A stretch of DNA of 64,000 nt. It comes from Salinarimonas ramus. GTDB taxonomy: Bacteria > Pseudomonadota > Alphaproteobacteria > Rhizobiales > Beijerinckiaceae. This document shows, one piece after another, positions 35,003 through 43,801 of the stretch. The stretch spans positions 124,001 to 188,000 of the forward strand of contig NZ_BMMF01000007.1 of assembly GCF_014645695.1 (NCBI RefSeq), in the 5' to 3' direction. Positions within the stretch are counted from its first letter, which is position 1. Each line of letters begins with the position of its first letter. The position numbers and the translations under genes were made by a program. Under the pieces are notes generated by a model. It saw only the letters and a program-made list of their open reading frames with translations, did no database searches and was not told the DNA's origin.

Positions 35003-36021
35003 CCGCGACGCCCACCCGCTCGGCGCCCATCCGCTCGACGCCCGTTCGCTCCGTGGCGATCTGCGTGTGCAGCTACGAGCGCCCGGCGAGCCTTTCGCGC
35101 TGCCTCGCCTCGCTGGAGCGGCTCGCGACGCCGGCGCTGGCGGACGAGGCCGTGCGCATCGTCGTCGTCGACAATTCCCCCTCCCGCTCGGCGGCGGAGA
35201 CCGTGGCGATCCACGCCGCCGCGAGCCGCTTTCGCGTCACGGGCGTCCACGAGCCGGCGAAGGGTCTCTCCCGGGCGCGCAACGCCGCCATCGCCGCCGT
35301 GCGCGCCGGCGGCGAGGACGCGTTCGCCTTCATCGACGACGACGAGGTGGCGACGCCGGGCTGGCTGGCCGCGCTCCTCGCGACGCTGGAGCGCACGGGC
35401 GAGCCCGCGGCCGTCGGGCCGGTCCACCCGATCTTCGAGGAGCGCCCGCCCGAATGGGCGCTGCGCGGCGGTTTCTTCGCCGACGTCGACCCCGACGGCG
35501 CCCTCCATGCGCGCGAGGGGCGGACGAACAACGTGATCATCCGCCGTGCGGCGCTCGACGAGGCCGGCATCGGCTTCGATCCGGTCTACGACGAGCTCGG
35601 TGGGGAGGACACCGCCCTTTTCCGCGCCCTCGCCGCGAAAGGCTGGCGCATCGCGGTCGCGCCGGACGCGATCGTGCACGAATGGGTGCCGGCGCGGCGC
35701 GTGGCGCTCGCCTGGCTCGCGCGGCGCTGGTATCGCACCGGCGGGCTCGAGGCCCGCACGCATGCCCTCCCCTACGGCTCCCCGGCCGGCCGCGCGACGG
35801 CGCTCGCGCGTGGTCTCGCGCGCATCGGCGCGGGCGGCGCGCTCGCTGCGGGCACGGCGCTCGCCGGCGGCTGGCGCGACCCGAGCCGGCTGGTGCATCG
35901 CCTCTTCACCATCGCCCGCGGCGGCGGCCTCGTCGCGAGCGTCGTCGGGCGCGAGAGCCGCGAATACGCGACCCCGCGCATCGAGGCGACGCCCACCCGG
36001 CAGGAGGACGCGACCGGATGA
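34999..36021 (+). CDS. exoM: Glycosyltransferase family 2, ExoM-like
   Basis: A 340-residue GT2 enzyme matching the ExoM pattern: VAICVCSYERPASLSRCL, IVVVDNSPS, FIDDDEVATPGWLAALL (the DDD metal site), GRTNNVIIRR, ELGGEDTALFRALAAKG and HEWVPARRVALAWLARR. In succinoglycan synthesis ExoM is a beta-1,4-glucosyltransferase acting on the lipid-linked oligosaccharide. Start by ATGA overlap with the GH16 gene; the first 17 residues (Thr/Pro/Arg) are a non-conserved extension. Confidence 0.82.
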   Translation: MTATPTRSAPIRSTPVRSVAICVCSYERPASLSRCLASLERLATPALADEAVRIVVVDNSPSRSAAETVAIHAAASRFRVTGVHEPAKGLSRARNAAIAAVRAGGEDAFAFIDDDEVATPGWLAALLATLERTGEPAAVGPVHPIFEERPPEWALRGGFFADVDPDGALHAREGRTNNVIIRRAALDEAGIGFDPVYDELGGEDTALFRALAAKGWRIAVAPDAIVHEWVPARRVALAWLARRWYRTGGLEARTHALPYGSPAGRATALARGLARIGAGGALAAGTALAGGWRDPSRLVHRLFTIARGGGLVASVVGRESREYATPRIEATPTRQEDATG

Positions 36022-37181
36022 GCACGGACGCATCCCTCGTCGCCCTGTTCGGCCACGACGCCTACGACAGCACCGTGCGCAAGCGCATCGCCGGCATCCG
36101 GGACGCCGGTCGGCGTGTGATCGGCTTCACCTTCGCGCGGCGGCGCCCGGAGGACTCGCGCGCACCCGAGATCTTCTGGGAGAACGTCGCGCTCGGCGAG
36201 ACGCGGGACCGGAACTACGCGAAGCGCCTGCCCGTCCTCGCGGCGGCGCTGCCGCGGGTGCTGCGCCACGCGCGGGCGCTGCGCGAGGCGCGGGTGATCT
36301 ACGCGCGCAACATCGACATGATGGGCCTCGCCGTCGCGGCGAAGCGGCTCACCGGCTCGCGCGCGACCCTCGTCTACGAGGTGCTCGACGTCCAGCGCGT
36401 CTTCCTGCGCGAGGACGCGGCGGGCCGCGCCTTCCGCGCCGCGGAGCGGCGGGCGCTGCGAGAGGCGGATCGGCTCGTGGTGAGCGCGCCGGCCTTCGTC
36501 GCACGCTATTTCGAGCCGATGCAGGCGTATCGCGGCCCCTGGAGCCTCCTGGAGAACAAGATCCCGGCCGCCCGCATCGCGGCGGCACCGGCGCGCTTCG
36601 CCCGCACGCTGACGCATCCGCCCCTCGACGGGCCGATCGTCATCGGCTGGTTCGGCGTCCTGCGCTGCGCGCGCAGCCTCGTCCTGCTGGAAGAGATCGC
36701 CGCGCGGCTCGGGTCGCGGGTGCGGATCGTGCTGCGCGGCAAGCTCGCGGAGGAGGACGTCTCCCGAGAGCGGCTGGCCGCGGCGACGGCGCGCTGCCCG
36801 AACATCGTCTACGAAGGGCCCTACGCGAGCCCCGACGACCTCGCCGACCTCTACGGCGGCGTCCACTACACCTGGGCGCTCGACTACACGGACGCGGGCG
36901 CGAATTCCGACTGGCTCCTGCCGAACCGCCTCTACGAGGGCGGCTATTTCGGTGCGCCGACCCTCGCCCGCGAGGGCACCGAGGTCGGCCGCCGGGTCGC
37001 TGCCGACGATCTCGGCCTCGCGCTGCCGGAGCCGCCGGTCGAGGCCGTGTGCGCCCTCGTCGAGGGCTGCGACGCGCCCGCCTACGTCGCCCAGCGCGAG
37101 CGTCTCCTGGCGCGGCCGCCCGCCGCCTTCGTCGACGAGCACGACACCGCCGCGCTCCTCGACGACCTGGAGCGCGGCTGA
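36018..37181 (+). CDS. Glycosyltransferase, GT-B fold, ExoL-like
   Basis: A 387-residue cytoplasmic GT-B-type transferase. The N-terminal domain begins VALFGHDAYDSTVRKRIAGI and includes YARNIDMMGLAVAAKRL; the C-terminal domain begins VIGWFGVLRCARSL and carries the donor-site region LPNRLYEGGYFGAPTLAREGTEVG with a Glu in the expected place. Its size and place (beside ExoM, ExoK and ExoP) match ExoL of succinoglycan loci, but I would not assign sugar or linkage. It converges with exoP, 37 bp away. Confidence 0.75.
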   Translation: MSTDASLVALFGHDAYDSTVRKRIAGIRDAGRRVIGFTFARRRPEDSRAPEIFWENVALGETRDRNYAKRLPVLAAALPRVLRHARALREARVIYARNIDMMGLAVAAKRLTGSRATLVYEVLDVQRVFLREDAAGRAFRAAERRALREADRLVVSAPAFVARYFEPMQAYRGPWSLLENKIPAARIAAAPARFARTLTHPPLDGPIVIGWFGVLRCARSLVLLEEIAARLGSRVRIVLRGKLAEEDVSRERLAAATARCPNIVYEGPYASPDDLADLYGGVHYTWALDYTDAGANSDWLLPNRLYEGGYFGAPTLAREGTEVGRRVAADDLGLALPEPPVEAVCALVEGCDAPAYVAQRERLLARPPAAFVDEHDTAALLDDLERG

Positions 37182-37218
37182 TCCATTCCCGTCCGAACGG
37201 TTTTCTCCGCCCCGCGGC

Positions 37219-39474
37219 TCACGCGGCGGCGCGGCTGCGCCGGCGCGAATAGCCCTCGTCCGTCGGCCTGTGGCCGTGGGCGCGCATGGCGCGAAGCCGC
37301 GCCTTGTTGAGGACGCCGCCGGCGATGGTGGCGCCGTGGCGGCGCAGGCTCTCCGCCATCTCCTGCAAAGCCGGGCGGCTGGTGCTGCCCCATTGCGTGA
37401 CGACCACGAACGAATCGACGAGCGGCGCGACGGCGTTGGCGTCCGGCACTGTCTCGAGCGCCGGCAGGTCGAGGATCGTCACCTCGTTCCGCTCGCGCGC
37501 CTCCTCCAGGAAGGCCCTCATGCGCTGCGAGCCCAGGAGGTCGGCGCCGCTGGGCGTGCCGGAGGGGTCGTTCTCGGTGGGGTCGCGCAGGCGTTCGATC
37601 AGGTCCTCGCTGCCCAGCGCCGAGAGCCGTCGCACCGGCGTGTCGCCCTCGGCGTGGCTGAGGGTGCGGGTGTGCAGGTTCGCGTCGACGAGGAGCGTCG
37701 TCTGGCCGCCCAGCGCGAAGAGGCGCCCGAGATTGCCCGCGACGGTGGAGGCCCCCTCCCCCGGCGAGAGCGAGGCGACGCCGATCACGGCGCCCTTGCC
37801 GCCGGGCGGCAGGCTGCGCGAGATCTGCGCCTTCACGCGCCTGAGCCCGTTGGAGAAGGGCGTGCCGGGCGCCGCTATGGCGTAGCCGAGCCCGTCCGCC
37901 GAGCGCCGGCTGAAGGCCTTGTCGCGCGAAACCAGAGGCACGACGCCGAGCGATTCGACGCCGGCGTCCTCCAGGTGTCGCGGCAGGCGCACGGCGCGGT
38001 CGAAGCTCTCGACGAGGATCGCCAGCGCGAGACCGAGCCCGCCGCCGAGGATCGCGGAGAGGACGAGGATGATCGCCTTGCGTGGGCTCGTCGGCGCCGT
38101 CGGCACGAGGGCGGGCGAGATCATGCGCGCGGTGAGGAAGGGTGCGCTCTGCTGCTGGATGACGTCGGTGTAGCGGCGCAGATAGCTTTCGAAGGCGGCC
38201 TGGAGCACGTCCGCCTCGCTCTCCAGCTGCTGCACGCGCACCCCCGCCTCCTCCGTCTCGTTGGAGCGGGCGATGAGGCGGGCCATCTCGTCCTGGAGAT
38301 TCTCCTCGCGGGCGCGGGCGACGTCCGCCTCCGTGCGCAGGCGCGAGGCGAGGCGGCGCAGCTCGTCTCGAATGGCGTCCTCGGTGCGGGCGAGGTCGCG
38401 CCGCACCGCCGCGAGCGCGGGGCTGTCCTCCGAGAGGCGCGCGGCCCGCTCGGCCTCCTCGTCGGCGAGCTCGATCCAGCGCGCGCGCAATTCGGCGATG
38501 ATCGGGCTCTCGCTGCTGTCGACGGCATCGAGGGCGATCTCGTCGCTCTCGAGCGCCCGCTCTATGCGTGCGACCCGCGCCTGTGCCTCCGCGGCCTGGG
38601 ACGACGCCGCGACGAGGCGCTGGTTCACCTCGCCGAGCGCCTGCTCGTTGATGAGGCCCCGACCCTCGCCGGTGTCGACGATCTCGTTCTCGGCGCGGAA
38701 GCGCTGCACCTGGCGCGCGGTGTCGCTGAAGCGGCCCTGCAGCTCGGCGATGCGATCGCGCAGCCAGTCGGCGGCGTTCTCCGCCGCGTCGAAGCGTGCC
38801 TCCAGGCGATTGCGGACGTATGCCTCCGAGACGGCGTTGGCGATCGCCGCCGCCATCTGCGGGTGATTGCCCTCGTAGCGCACGTCGACGGCGCGCGAGG
38901 AGCCGAGCCGGTAGACCTGGAGGTCCTGCCGGATCGACACCGCCGCGCGCTCGCGCGGGGTGAGCGCCGTGCCGGCCGCGCCGGCCGCGTCGCCCGTGCC
39001 GCTCGTCGGCGCGCCGTCCTCGACGACGAGGGTCGGCGGCTCGGGCGCGAAGGCGGCGTCGAGGCTGTTCCGGACGGTGGCCCGCAGGCGCCCGACGAAG
39101 CCCGTGACCACGTCCGGGCGGTCGGGGATGAAGAGCGGATCCTCCACGAGATCGAGCGCGTCGACGACGGCGAGCGCCACGTCCTGCGAGCGGATGATCT
39201 GCATCTGCGTCTCGATGGCGATCATGCTCTCCGCGCTGGGCGTCGTGCCGGTGCCGAGGCGGCCCGCGTCCGTCTGGGGATCGTCGATGATCAGCCCCGC
39301 CACCGCGGCGAACTTGGGCTGCGCCGTGAAGGCGTAGAGCCCTCCGATGCCGATGCAGGCCACCATCGCGAGCGCGATGATCCACGCCCGCCGACGCAGG
39401 AACGCCGCGAGCGCCGGCAAGTCGATGCGCAGGCGGGGATCGTCTCCGGGGCGACCTTCGTCGAGGAACGGCAT
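37219..39474 (-). CDS. exoP: Polysaccharide co-polymerase ExoP with degenerate tyrosine-kinase domain
   Basis: A 751-residue Wzz/BY-kinase fusion. One membrane helix at about residues 29-50 and a second near 455-480 frame a large coiled-coil periplasmic part; a proline motif (PTAPTSPRK) precedes the second helix. The cytoplasmic domain has SLSPGEGASTVAGNL where kinases have GEGKST, so residue 575 is Ala (GCC at 37750-37752 complement) instead of the ATP-binding Lys. Walker A' is LLVDANLHTR (Asn for the second Asp) and Walker B LDLPALETVPDA. The C-terminus has one Tyr instead of a Tyr cluster. Chain-length control is likely kept; kinase activity is doubtful. Confidence 0.86.
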   Translation of the reverse strand: MPFLDEGRPGDDPRLRIDLPALAAFLRRRAWIIALAMVACIGIGGLYAFTAQPKFAAVAGLIIDDPQTDAGRLGTGTTPSAESMIAIETQMQIIRSQDVALAVVDALDLVEDPLFIPDRPDVVTGFVGRLRATVRNSLDAAFAPEPPTLVVEDGAPTSGTGDAAGAAGTALTPRERAAVSIRQDLQVYRLGSSRAVDVRYEGNHPQMAAAIANAVSEAYVRNRLEARFDAAENAADWLRDRIAELQGRFSDTARQVQRFRAENEIVDTGEGRGLINEQALGEVNQRLVAASSQAAEAQARVARIERALESDEIALDAVDSSESPIIAELRARWIELADEEAERAARLSEDSPALAAVRRDLARTEDAIRDELRRLASRLRTEADVARAREENLQDEMARLIARSNETEEAGVRVQQLESEADVLQAAFESYLRRYTDVIQQQSAPFLTARMISPALVPTAPTSPRKAIILVLSAILGGGLGLALAILVESFDRAVRLPRHLEDAGVESLGVVPLVSRDKAFSRRSADGLGYAIAAPGTPFSNGLRRVKAQISRSLPPGGKGAVIGVASLSPGEGASTVAGNLGRLFALGGQTTLLVDANLHTRTLSHAEGDTPVRRLSALGSEDLIERLRDPTENDPSGTPSGADLLGSQRMRAFLEEARERNEVTILDLPALETVPDANAVAPLVDSFVVVTQWGSTSRPALQEMAESLRRHGATIAGGVLNKARLRAMRAHGHRPTDEGYSRRRSRAAA

Positions 39475-39517
39475 CGGGGGTCCTTGTCGGTTGGGGATCG
39501 GGTCTCGCGGGTGCCGG

Positions 39518-40528
39518 TCAGCCCGCGGCGGCGCGGGAAGCCTTCTCGCGCTCGTCCGGCAGGCGCGCCTCCCAGGCGAGCGCCTGGGACACGATGGCGT
39601 CGAGGTCGGCGAAGCGCGGCGACCAGGCGAAGGTCTCCCGCAGGCGCGTCGCGTCGGCGATGAGCGCCGCCGGATCGCCCGCACGGCGCGGCGCCGCGCG
39701 CACGGCGAAGTCGACCCCGCTCGCGCGCTTGACGCTCTCGATCACCTCGCGCACGGAGGCGCCGCGGCCGTAGCCGCAATTGAGGACGAGGCTCTCGCCC
39801 CCGCCGCGCAGATGCTCGAGCGCACGCAGATGCGCGTCGGCGAGATCGCTGACGTGGATGTAGTCGCGGATGCAGGTGCCGTCGGGCGTCGGATAATCCT
39901 CGCCGAAGACGTCGAGCGCGGGCCGGCGGCCCAGAGCCGTCTGGCAGGCGACCTTGACGAGATGCGTGGCGTTGGGCGTGCACTGGCCGATGCGACCTTT
40001 CGGATCGGCGCCGGCGACGTTGAAGTAGCGCAGGATGACGTAGTCGAGGCCGTGCGCACGCGCCGCGTCCTCGATCATCCATTCGCTCATGAGCTTCGAG
40101 CGGCCGTAGGGGTTGATCGGGTCCGGCGCCGCGTCCTCCGACATCATCGGCTGCGAGGGCTCGCCGTAGACCGCGGCGGTGGAGGAGAACACGATGCGCC
40201 GCACGCCGGCGCGCACGGCCGCTTCCAGCAGCGCGCGCGTCTTCAGCGTGTTGGCCTCGTAATAGTAGAGCGGGTTCGCCACGGAGGCCGGCACCTCGAT
40301 CTTCGCGGCGAAGTGCAGGATCTCCTCGATCCCGTGCTCCGCGACGAGGCGGCCGACGAGATCCTGGTCGGCGACGTCGCCGACGACGAGCTGCGCCTGG
40401 GAGGGCACGCTCTCGCGCAGGCCCGTGGAGAGGTCGTCGAGCACGATCACGCGCTCGCCGCTCTCCACGAGCGCGAGCGCGGCATGCGCGCCGATGTAGC
40501 CGGCGCCGCCGGTGACGAGGACGGGCAT
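39518..40528 (-). CDS. galE: UDP-glucose 4-epimerase
   Basis: A 336-residue extended short-chain dehydrogenase. NAD loop GGAGYIGAH (about 7-15), catalytic SSTAAVYG and YGRSK (Tyr-x3-Lys), and IRDYIHVSDLADAH all match GalE (ExoB in rhizobia). It makes UDP-galactose for the repeat unit. It precedes exoP by 43 bp on the same strand, as an exo-locus copy would. Length equals that of typical GalE. Confidence 0.9.
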   Translation of the reverse strand: MPVLVTGGAGYIGAHAALALVESGERVIVLDDLSTGLRESVPSQAQLVVGDVADQDLVGRLVAEHGIEEILHFAAKIEVPASVANPLYYYEANTLKTRALLEAAVRAGVRRIVFSSTAAVYGEPSQPMMSEDAAPDPINPYGRSKLMSEWMIEDAARAHGLDYVILRYFNVAGADPKGRIGQCTPNATHLVKVACQTALGRRPALDVFGEDYPTPDGTCIRDYIHVSDLADAHLRALEHLRGGGESLVLNCGYGRGASVREVIESVKRASGVDFAVRAAPRRAGDPAALIADATRLRETFAWSPRFADLDAIVSQALAWEARLPDEREKASRAAAG

Positions 40529-40638
40529 GAGGTAACGATCTCCGCTGATGCGAGGAATGGCCGGAACGGACCGGCGTCGCGCACCGAACGCCGTGGGGCC
40601 CGACACGTTCCGACGGCCGAGCCTGGTCGCGCTCCGCC

Positions 40639-41718
40639 TCAGCCGGCCTGCGCCGCGGCGCGGCCCGGCCTGCGCGGGCGCAGCGCGACCAGCGCCCGCC
40701 GGTCGAGAGCGTGGCGCGGCGAGAGCGTCGCCGCGAAGAGGAAGAGCGCGCGCGCGACCGCGCGGTCGCCCCAGAGGTGATGTCCCGCCTGCTTCACGGC
40801 GGAGGCCGCCGCCTCCGCGCGCAGCGCCCGCGCCGCCCGGCGCCCGTAGCGCGCCGGCACGCGTCGCAGCGCCTCGCGCAAGAGGGGGATGGCCAGGCGA
40901 ATGGCGTCCGGCTCCAGCCGCTCGTAGCCCTGGTAGAGATCGACCATCGCCGCCGCCACCTCCTCGTCGAGCGGGCGCTCGAGGTGGGCCGCGAGCAGCG
41001 CGCGGGGCGTGCGCAGGCTGGTGCGCCGGCCGGCGGCGCCGCGCGTCTTCATCACCGAGGAGCCGTGGACCCGGTAGCGCACGAGCGGCTCGGGGAGGTT
41101 CGAGAAGCGGGTGGTCTCGCGCAGGCGCGCCCACAGCGCGCTGTCCTGGGCGGAGGTGAAGCTCTCGTCGTAGCCGCCGGCGGCGTGCACGATGTCGGCG
41201 CGCATCATCACGCTCGGATGCAGCACGCTGCTCGTGAAGAGCTGGCGGGCGGCGATGATCTCGTGCTCGGGCGGCGGGGAGATCGTGGCGATCGGCGTGC
41301 CGTCCTCGCGCATGCGGGTGTAGGCGGTCCCGAGGACGCCGATCTCCGGGTGCGCTGCGAGATGAGCGACCTGCTTCTCCAGCCGATCGGGCGCGTAGGC
41401 GTCGTCGGCGTCGGCGCGGGCGATCAGCGGGGCGCGGCAGGCGCGGAGCCCGACGTTGAGCGCCGCCGTGACGCCGAGGTTCTTCTCGTTGCGGATCACC
41501 CGCACGCGGGGGTCGCGCGCGGCGTAGCCGGCGAGGAGATCGGGCGTCTCGTCGGTGCTCGCGTCGTCGACGACGACGAGCTCGAGATCAGCGTGGGTCT
41601 GCGCGAGGATGGTCTCCACGGCTTCGGAGAGGAAGCGCGCGCCGTCCTTCACGGTCATCAGCACGCTCACCGAGGGCTCGGGGCGCATCGGCGGCGTGGT
41701 CGTATCGGGCTTCGTCAT
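40639..41718 (-). CDS. Glycosyltransferase family 2
   Basis: A 359-residue GT2 enzyme: VSVLMTVKDGARFLSEAVE, LVVVDDASTDETPD, ARADADDAYAPDRLEKQ (DXD) and the AQDSALWARL acceptor-base region. A helical C-terminal tail of about 120 residues is Arg/Ala-rich without membrane segments. Starts ATG 41718. It is upstream of galE and exoP on the same strand. The donor sugar is unknown. Confidence 0.82.
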   Translation of the reverse strand: MTKPDTTTPPMRPEPSVSVLMTVKDGARFLSEAVETILAQTHADLELVVVDDASTDETPDLLAGYAARDPRVRVIRNEKNLGVTAALNVGLRACRAPLIARADADDAYAPDRLEKQVAHLAAHPEIGVLGTAYTRMREDGTPIATISPPPEHEIIAARQLFTSSVLHPSVMMRADIVHAAGGYDESFTSAQDSALWARLRETTRFSNLPEPLVRYRVHGSSVMKTRGAAGRRTSLRTPRALLAAHLERPLDEEVAAAMVDLYQGYERLEPDAIRLAIPLLREALRRVPARYGRRAARALRAEAAASAVKQAGHHLWGDRAVARALFLFAATLSPRHALDRRALVALRPRRPGRAAAQAG

Positions 41719-41813
41719 GGAGGGCGCTCCGCTGGGCGAATGATGATCGCTCGCACTGGTGATCGCGATCCGGCGACCCCTGCGAACGCGTCGAGGCCGC
41801 CGATGTTCGTCTC

Positions 41814-41825
41814 TCGCAGCTGCGA
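41814..41825. promoter_or_regulatory. Perfect 12-bp palindrome, possible operator
   Basis: TCGCAGCTGCGA is a perfect palindrome in the 278-bp divergent spacer between the GT2 gene and the ABC exporter. A second palindrome, GATCGCGATC, lies at 41761-41770. Either may be an operator, though short palindromes arise easily at this G+C. Confidence 0.3.
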
Positions 41826-41996
41826 AAAGATCGGGCGGCGGATGCGCGATCGCGCGGAACTCCGCGTCGGGAGTCGACTTGAACCCGGACCTCGACGCGG
41901 CCGCGGCCGCGCACCCCTTCCGCTCGTCCGTACGAACCGACCCGTCCTCCCGACCAGCCCTTCGATGGGCCGAGGATGCTTCGAAGAGGAGCCGCC

Positions 41997-43796
41997 GTGC
42001 TTCGGTCCATCTCCCATCTCTACGCCCTCCTGCGTCCGAAGGACCGTCGCAACGGCGCGATCCTGCTCGCGATGATGATCGTCGGCGCCGTCCTGGAGGT
42101 CGTCGGCGTCGCCGCGATCCCCGCCTTCGTCGGCATCGTCGTCAGCCCTGAGCGGCTCGCGAGCATCCCGACCGTGGGCCCCTGGCTCATCGAGCGCGGG
42201 TATGCCGGCTCGCCCTGGCTCGTCGTGTGGGGGGCGCTCGTCCTGTTCGCGATCTTCGCGCTCAAGAACGCCTTTCTCGTCGCAAACGCCTACGCCCAGG
42301 TGCGCTACATGCTCAATCGGCGCTGCGAGCTCGCCGATCGCATGATGCGCGCCTACCTGTCGGCGCCCTATTCCTTCCATCTCACCCGCAACACCTCCGA
42401 GCTCCTGCGCAACGTCGACCGCGAGACCAACGTCGTCTCCCAGCAGGTCATCGGCTCGCTGCTCGAGGTGACGACGAAGGGCGTCATCGCGGTCTCGATC
42501 CTCGGCTTCCTGTTCGTCGCCGAGCCGCTAATCACGCTCTTCTGGGGCCTGCTCTTCGCCGGCGTCATGGTGCTGATGCTCCTCGCCACGAGCCGCAAGC
42601 TGCAGGACTACGCGCGCGACGAGCAGGCGAACCGCAAGCAGTACATCCAGGCGCTCTACCAGGCCTTCGGCAGCATCAAGGAAGCGCGCGTGCTGGGCCG
42701 CGAGGGGCATTTCGCGAGCCGCTTCTCGGACGGCATCACCCGCACCGCCGTCGCCATCCGCTACAAGACCTTCCTGTCGCGCATCATGCCGCCGATGACG
42801 GAGATGCTCGCGATCACGGGATTGCTCGCGCTCGCGGTGACGCTGATCCTGCTCGAGCGCCCGACCGACTCGATCCTGGTCACGATGTCGCTCTTCGTCG
42901 TGGCGCTGGTGCGGCTGCGCGACTCGTTCAGCACGGTCATGTCGCGCCTCGCGGACCTGCGCTACAGCCTCGTCTCCATCGAGCCGGTCCAGAACGAGCT
43001 CTCGAAGCTGGAGACGCCCGCCTCGCAGGACCTGCAGAAGCTCCAGCGCGCCCCCGACAGGCTGCGCCTGCACGAGGCGATCCGGCTCGAGGACGTCTGG
43101 TACACCCACCAGCAGGCCGAGCGCCCCGCTCTGCGCGGCATCGACCTGACGATCCCCGCCGGCAGCGCCATCGGCCTCGTGGGCAGCACGGGTGCGGGCA
43201 AGTCGACCGTCGTCGACGTCGTCCTCGGCCTGCTCGAGCCCGATCGCGGCGCCATGCGCGTCGACGGCACCGACATTCGCGAGGCGGGCGTGCGGCGCTG
43301 GCAGGGCTCGATCGGCTACGTGCCGCAATCGATCTACCTGCTCGACGACACGATCCGCCGCAACATCGCGCTCGGCGTGCCCGACGAGGAGATCGACGAG
43401 AACGCGCTCGCGGCCGCGATCGAGGCCGCCCAGCTCGGCCGCTTCATCGATCGCCAGCCGCACGGGCTCGACACGGAAGTGGGCGAGAACGGGCTGCGCA
43501 TATCCGGCGGCGAGCGCCAGCGCATCGGCATCGCCCGCGCGCTCTACACCGATCCCGACGTCGTCATCCTCGACGAGGCGACCTCGGCCCTCGACAACAC
43601 CACCGAGCGGGCGGTGATCGAGGCGGTGGACGGGCTGCGCGGCAGCCGCACGGTGATCATGATCGCCCACCGCCTCTCGACGGTGCGGCGCTGCGACACG
43701 CTCTACTTCCTCAAGGACGGCCGGATCGAGGCCCGCGGCACCTACGACGAGCTGCGCGAGAGCCACGACGAGTTCCGCCTGATGGCGGCGGAGTGA
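41997..43796 (+). CDS. ABC exporter, PglK/MsbA-like lipid-oligosaccharide flippase candidate
   Basis: A 599-residue half-transporter: six membrane helices (about 20-320) then an ATPase with Walker A GSTGAGKST, Q-loop VPQSIYL, signature ISGGERQRIGIARAL, Walker B VVILDEATSALD and H-loop IAHRLST. It resembles PglK-type flippases of oligosaccharide loci. No Wzx/ExoT-like transporter is seen in the window, so this could move lipid-linked repeat units across the membrane; that is inference. GTG at 41997 has AGAGGAG 6 nt upstream; ATG 41976 is an alternative. It heads the ABC-GT61-GT2-GT4 operon. Confidence 0.82.
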   Translation: MLRSISHLYALLRPKDRRNGAILLAMMIVGAVLEVVGVAAIPAFVGIVVSPERLASIPTVGPWLIERGYAGSPWLVVWGALVLFAIFALKNAFLVANAYAQVRYMLNRRCELADRMMRAYLSAPYSFHLTRNTSELLRNVDRETNVVSQQVIGSLLEVTTKGVIAVSILGFLFVAEPLITLFWGLLFAGVMVLMLLATSRKLQDYARDEQANRKQYIQALYQAFGSIKEARVLGREGHFASRFSDGITRTAVAIRYKTFLSRIMPPMTEMLAITGLLALAVTLILLERPTDSILVTMSLFVVALVRLRDSFSTVMSRLADLRYSLVSIEPVQNELSKLETPASQDLQKLQRAPDRLRLHEAIRLEDVWYTHQQAERPALRGIDLTIPAGSAIGLVGSTGAGKSTVVDVVLGLLEPDRGAMRVDGTDIREAGVRRWQGSIGYVPQSIYLLDDTIRRNIALGVPDEEIDENALAAAIEAAQLGRFIDRQPHGLDTEVGENGLRISGGERQRIGIARALYTDPDVVILDEATSALDNTTERAVIEAVDGLRGSRTVIMIAHRLSTVRRCDTLYFLKDGRIEARGTYDELRESHDEFRLMAAE

Positions 43797-43801
43797 TCGC
43801 G

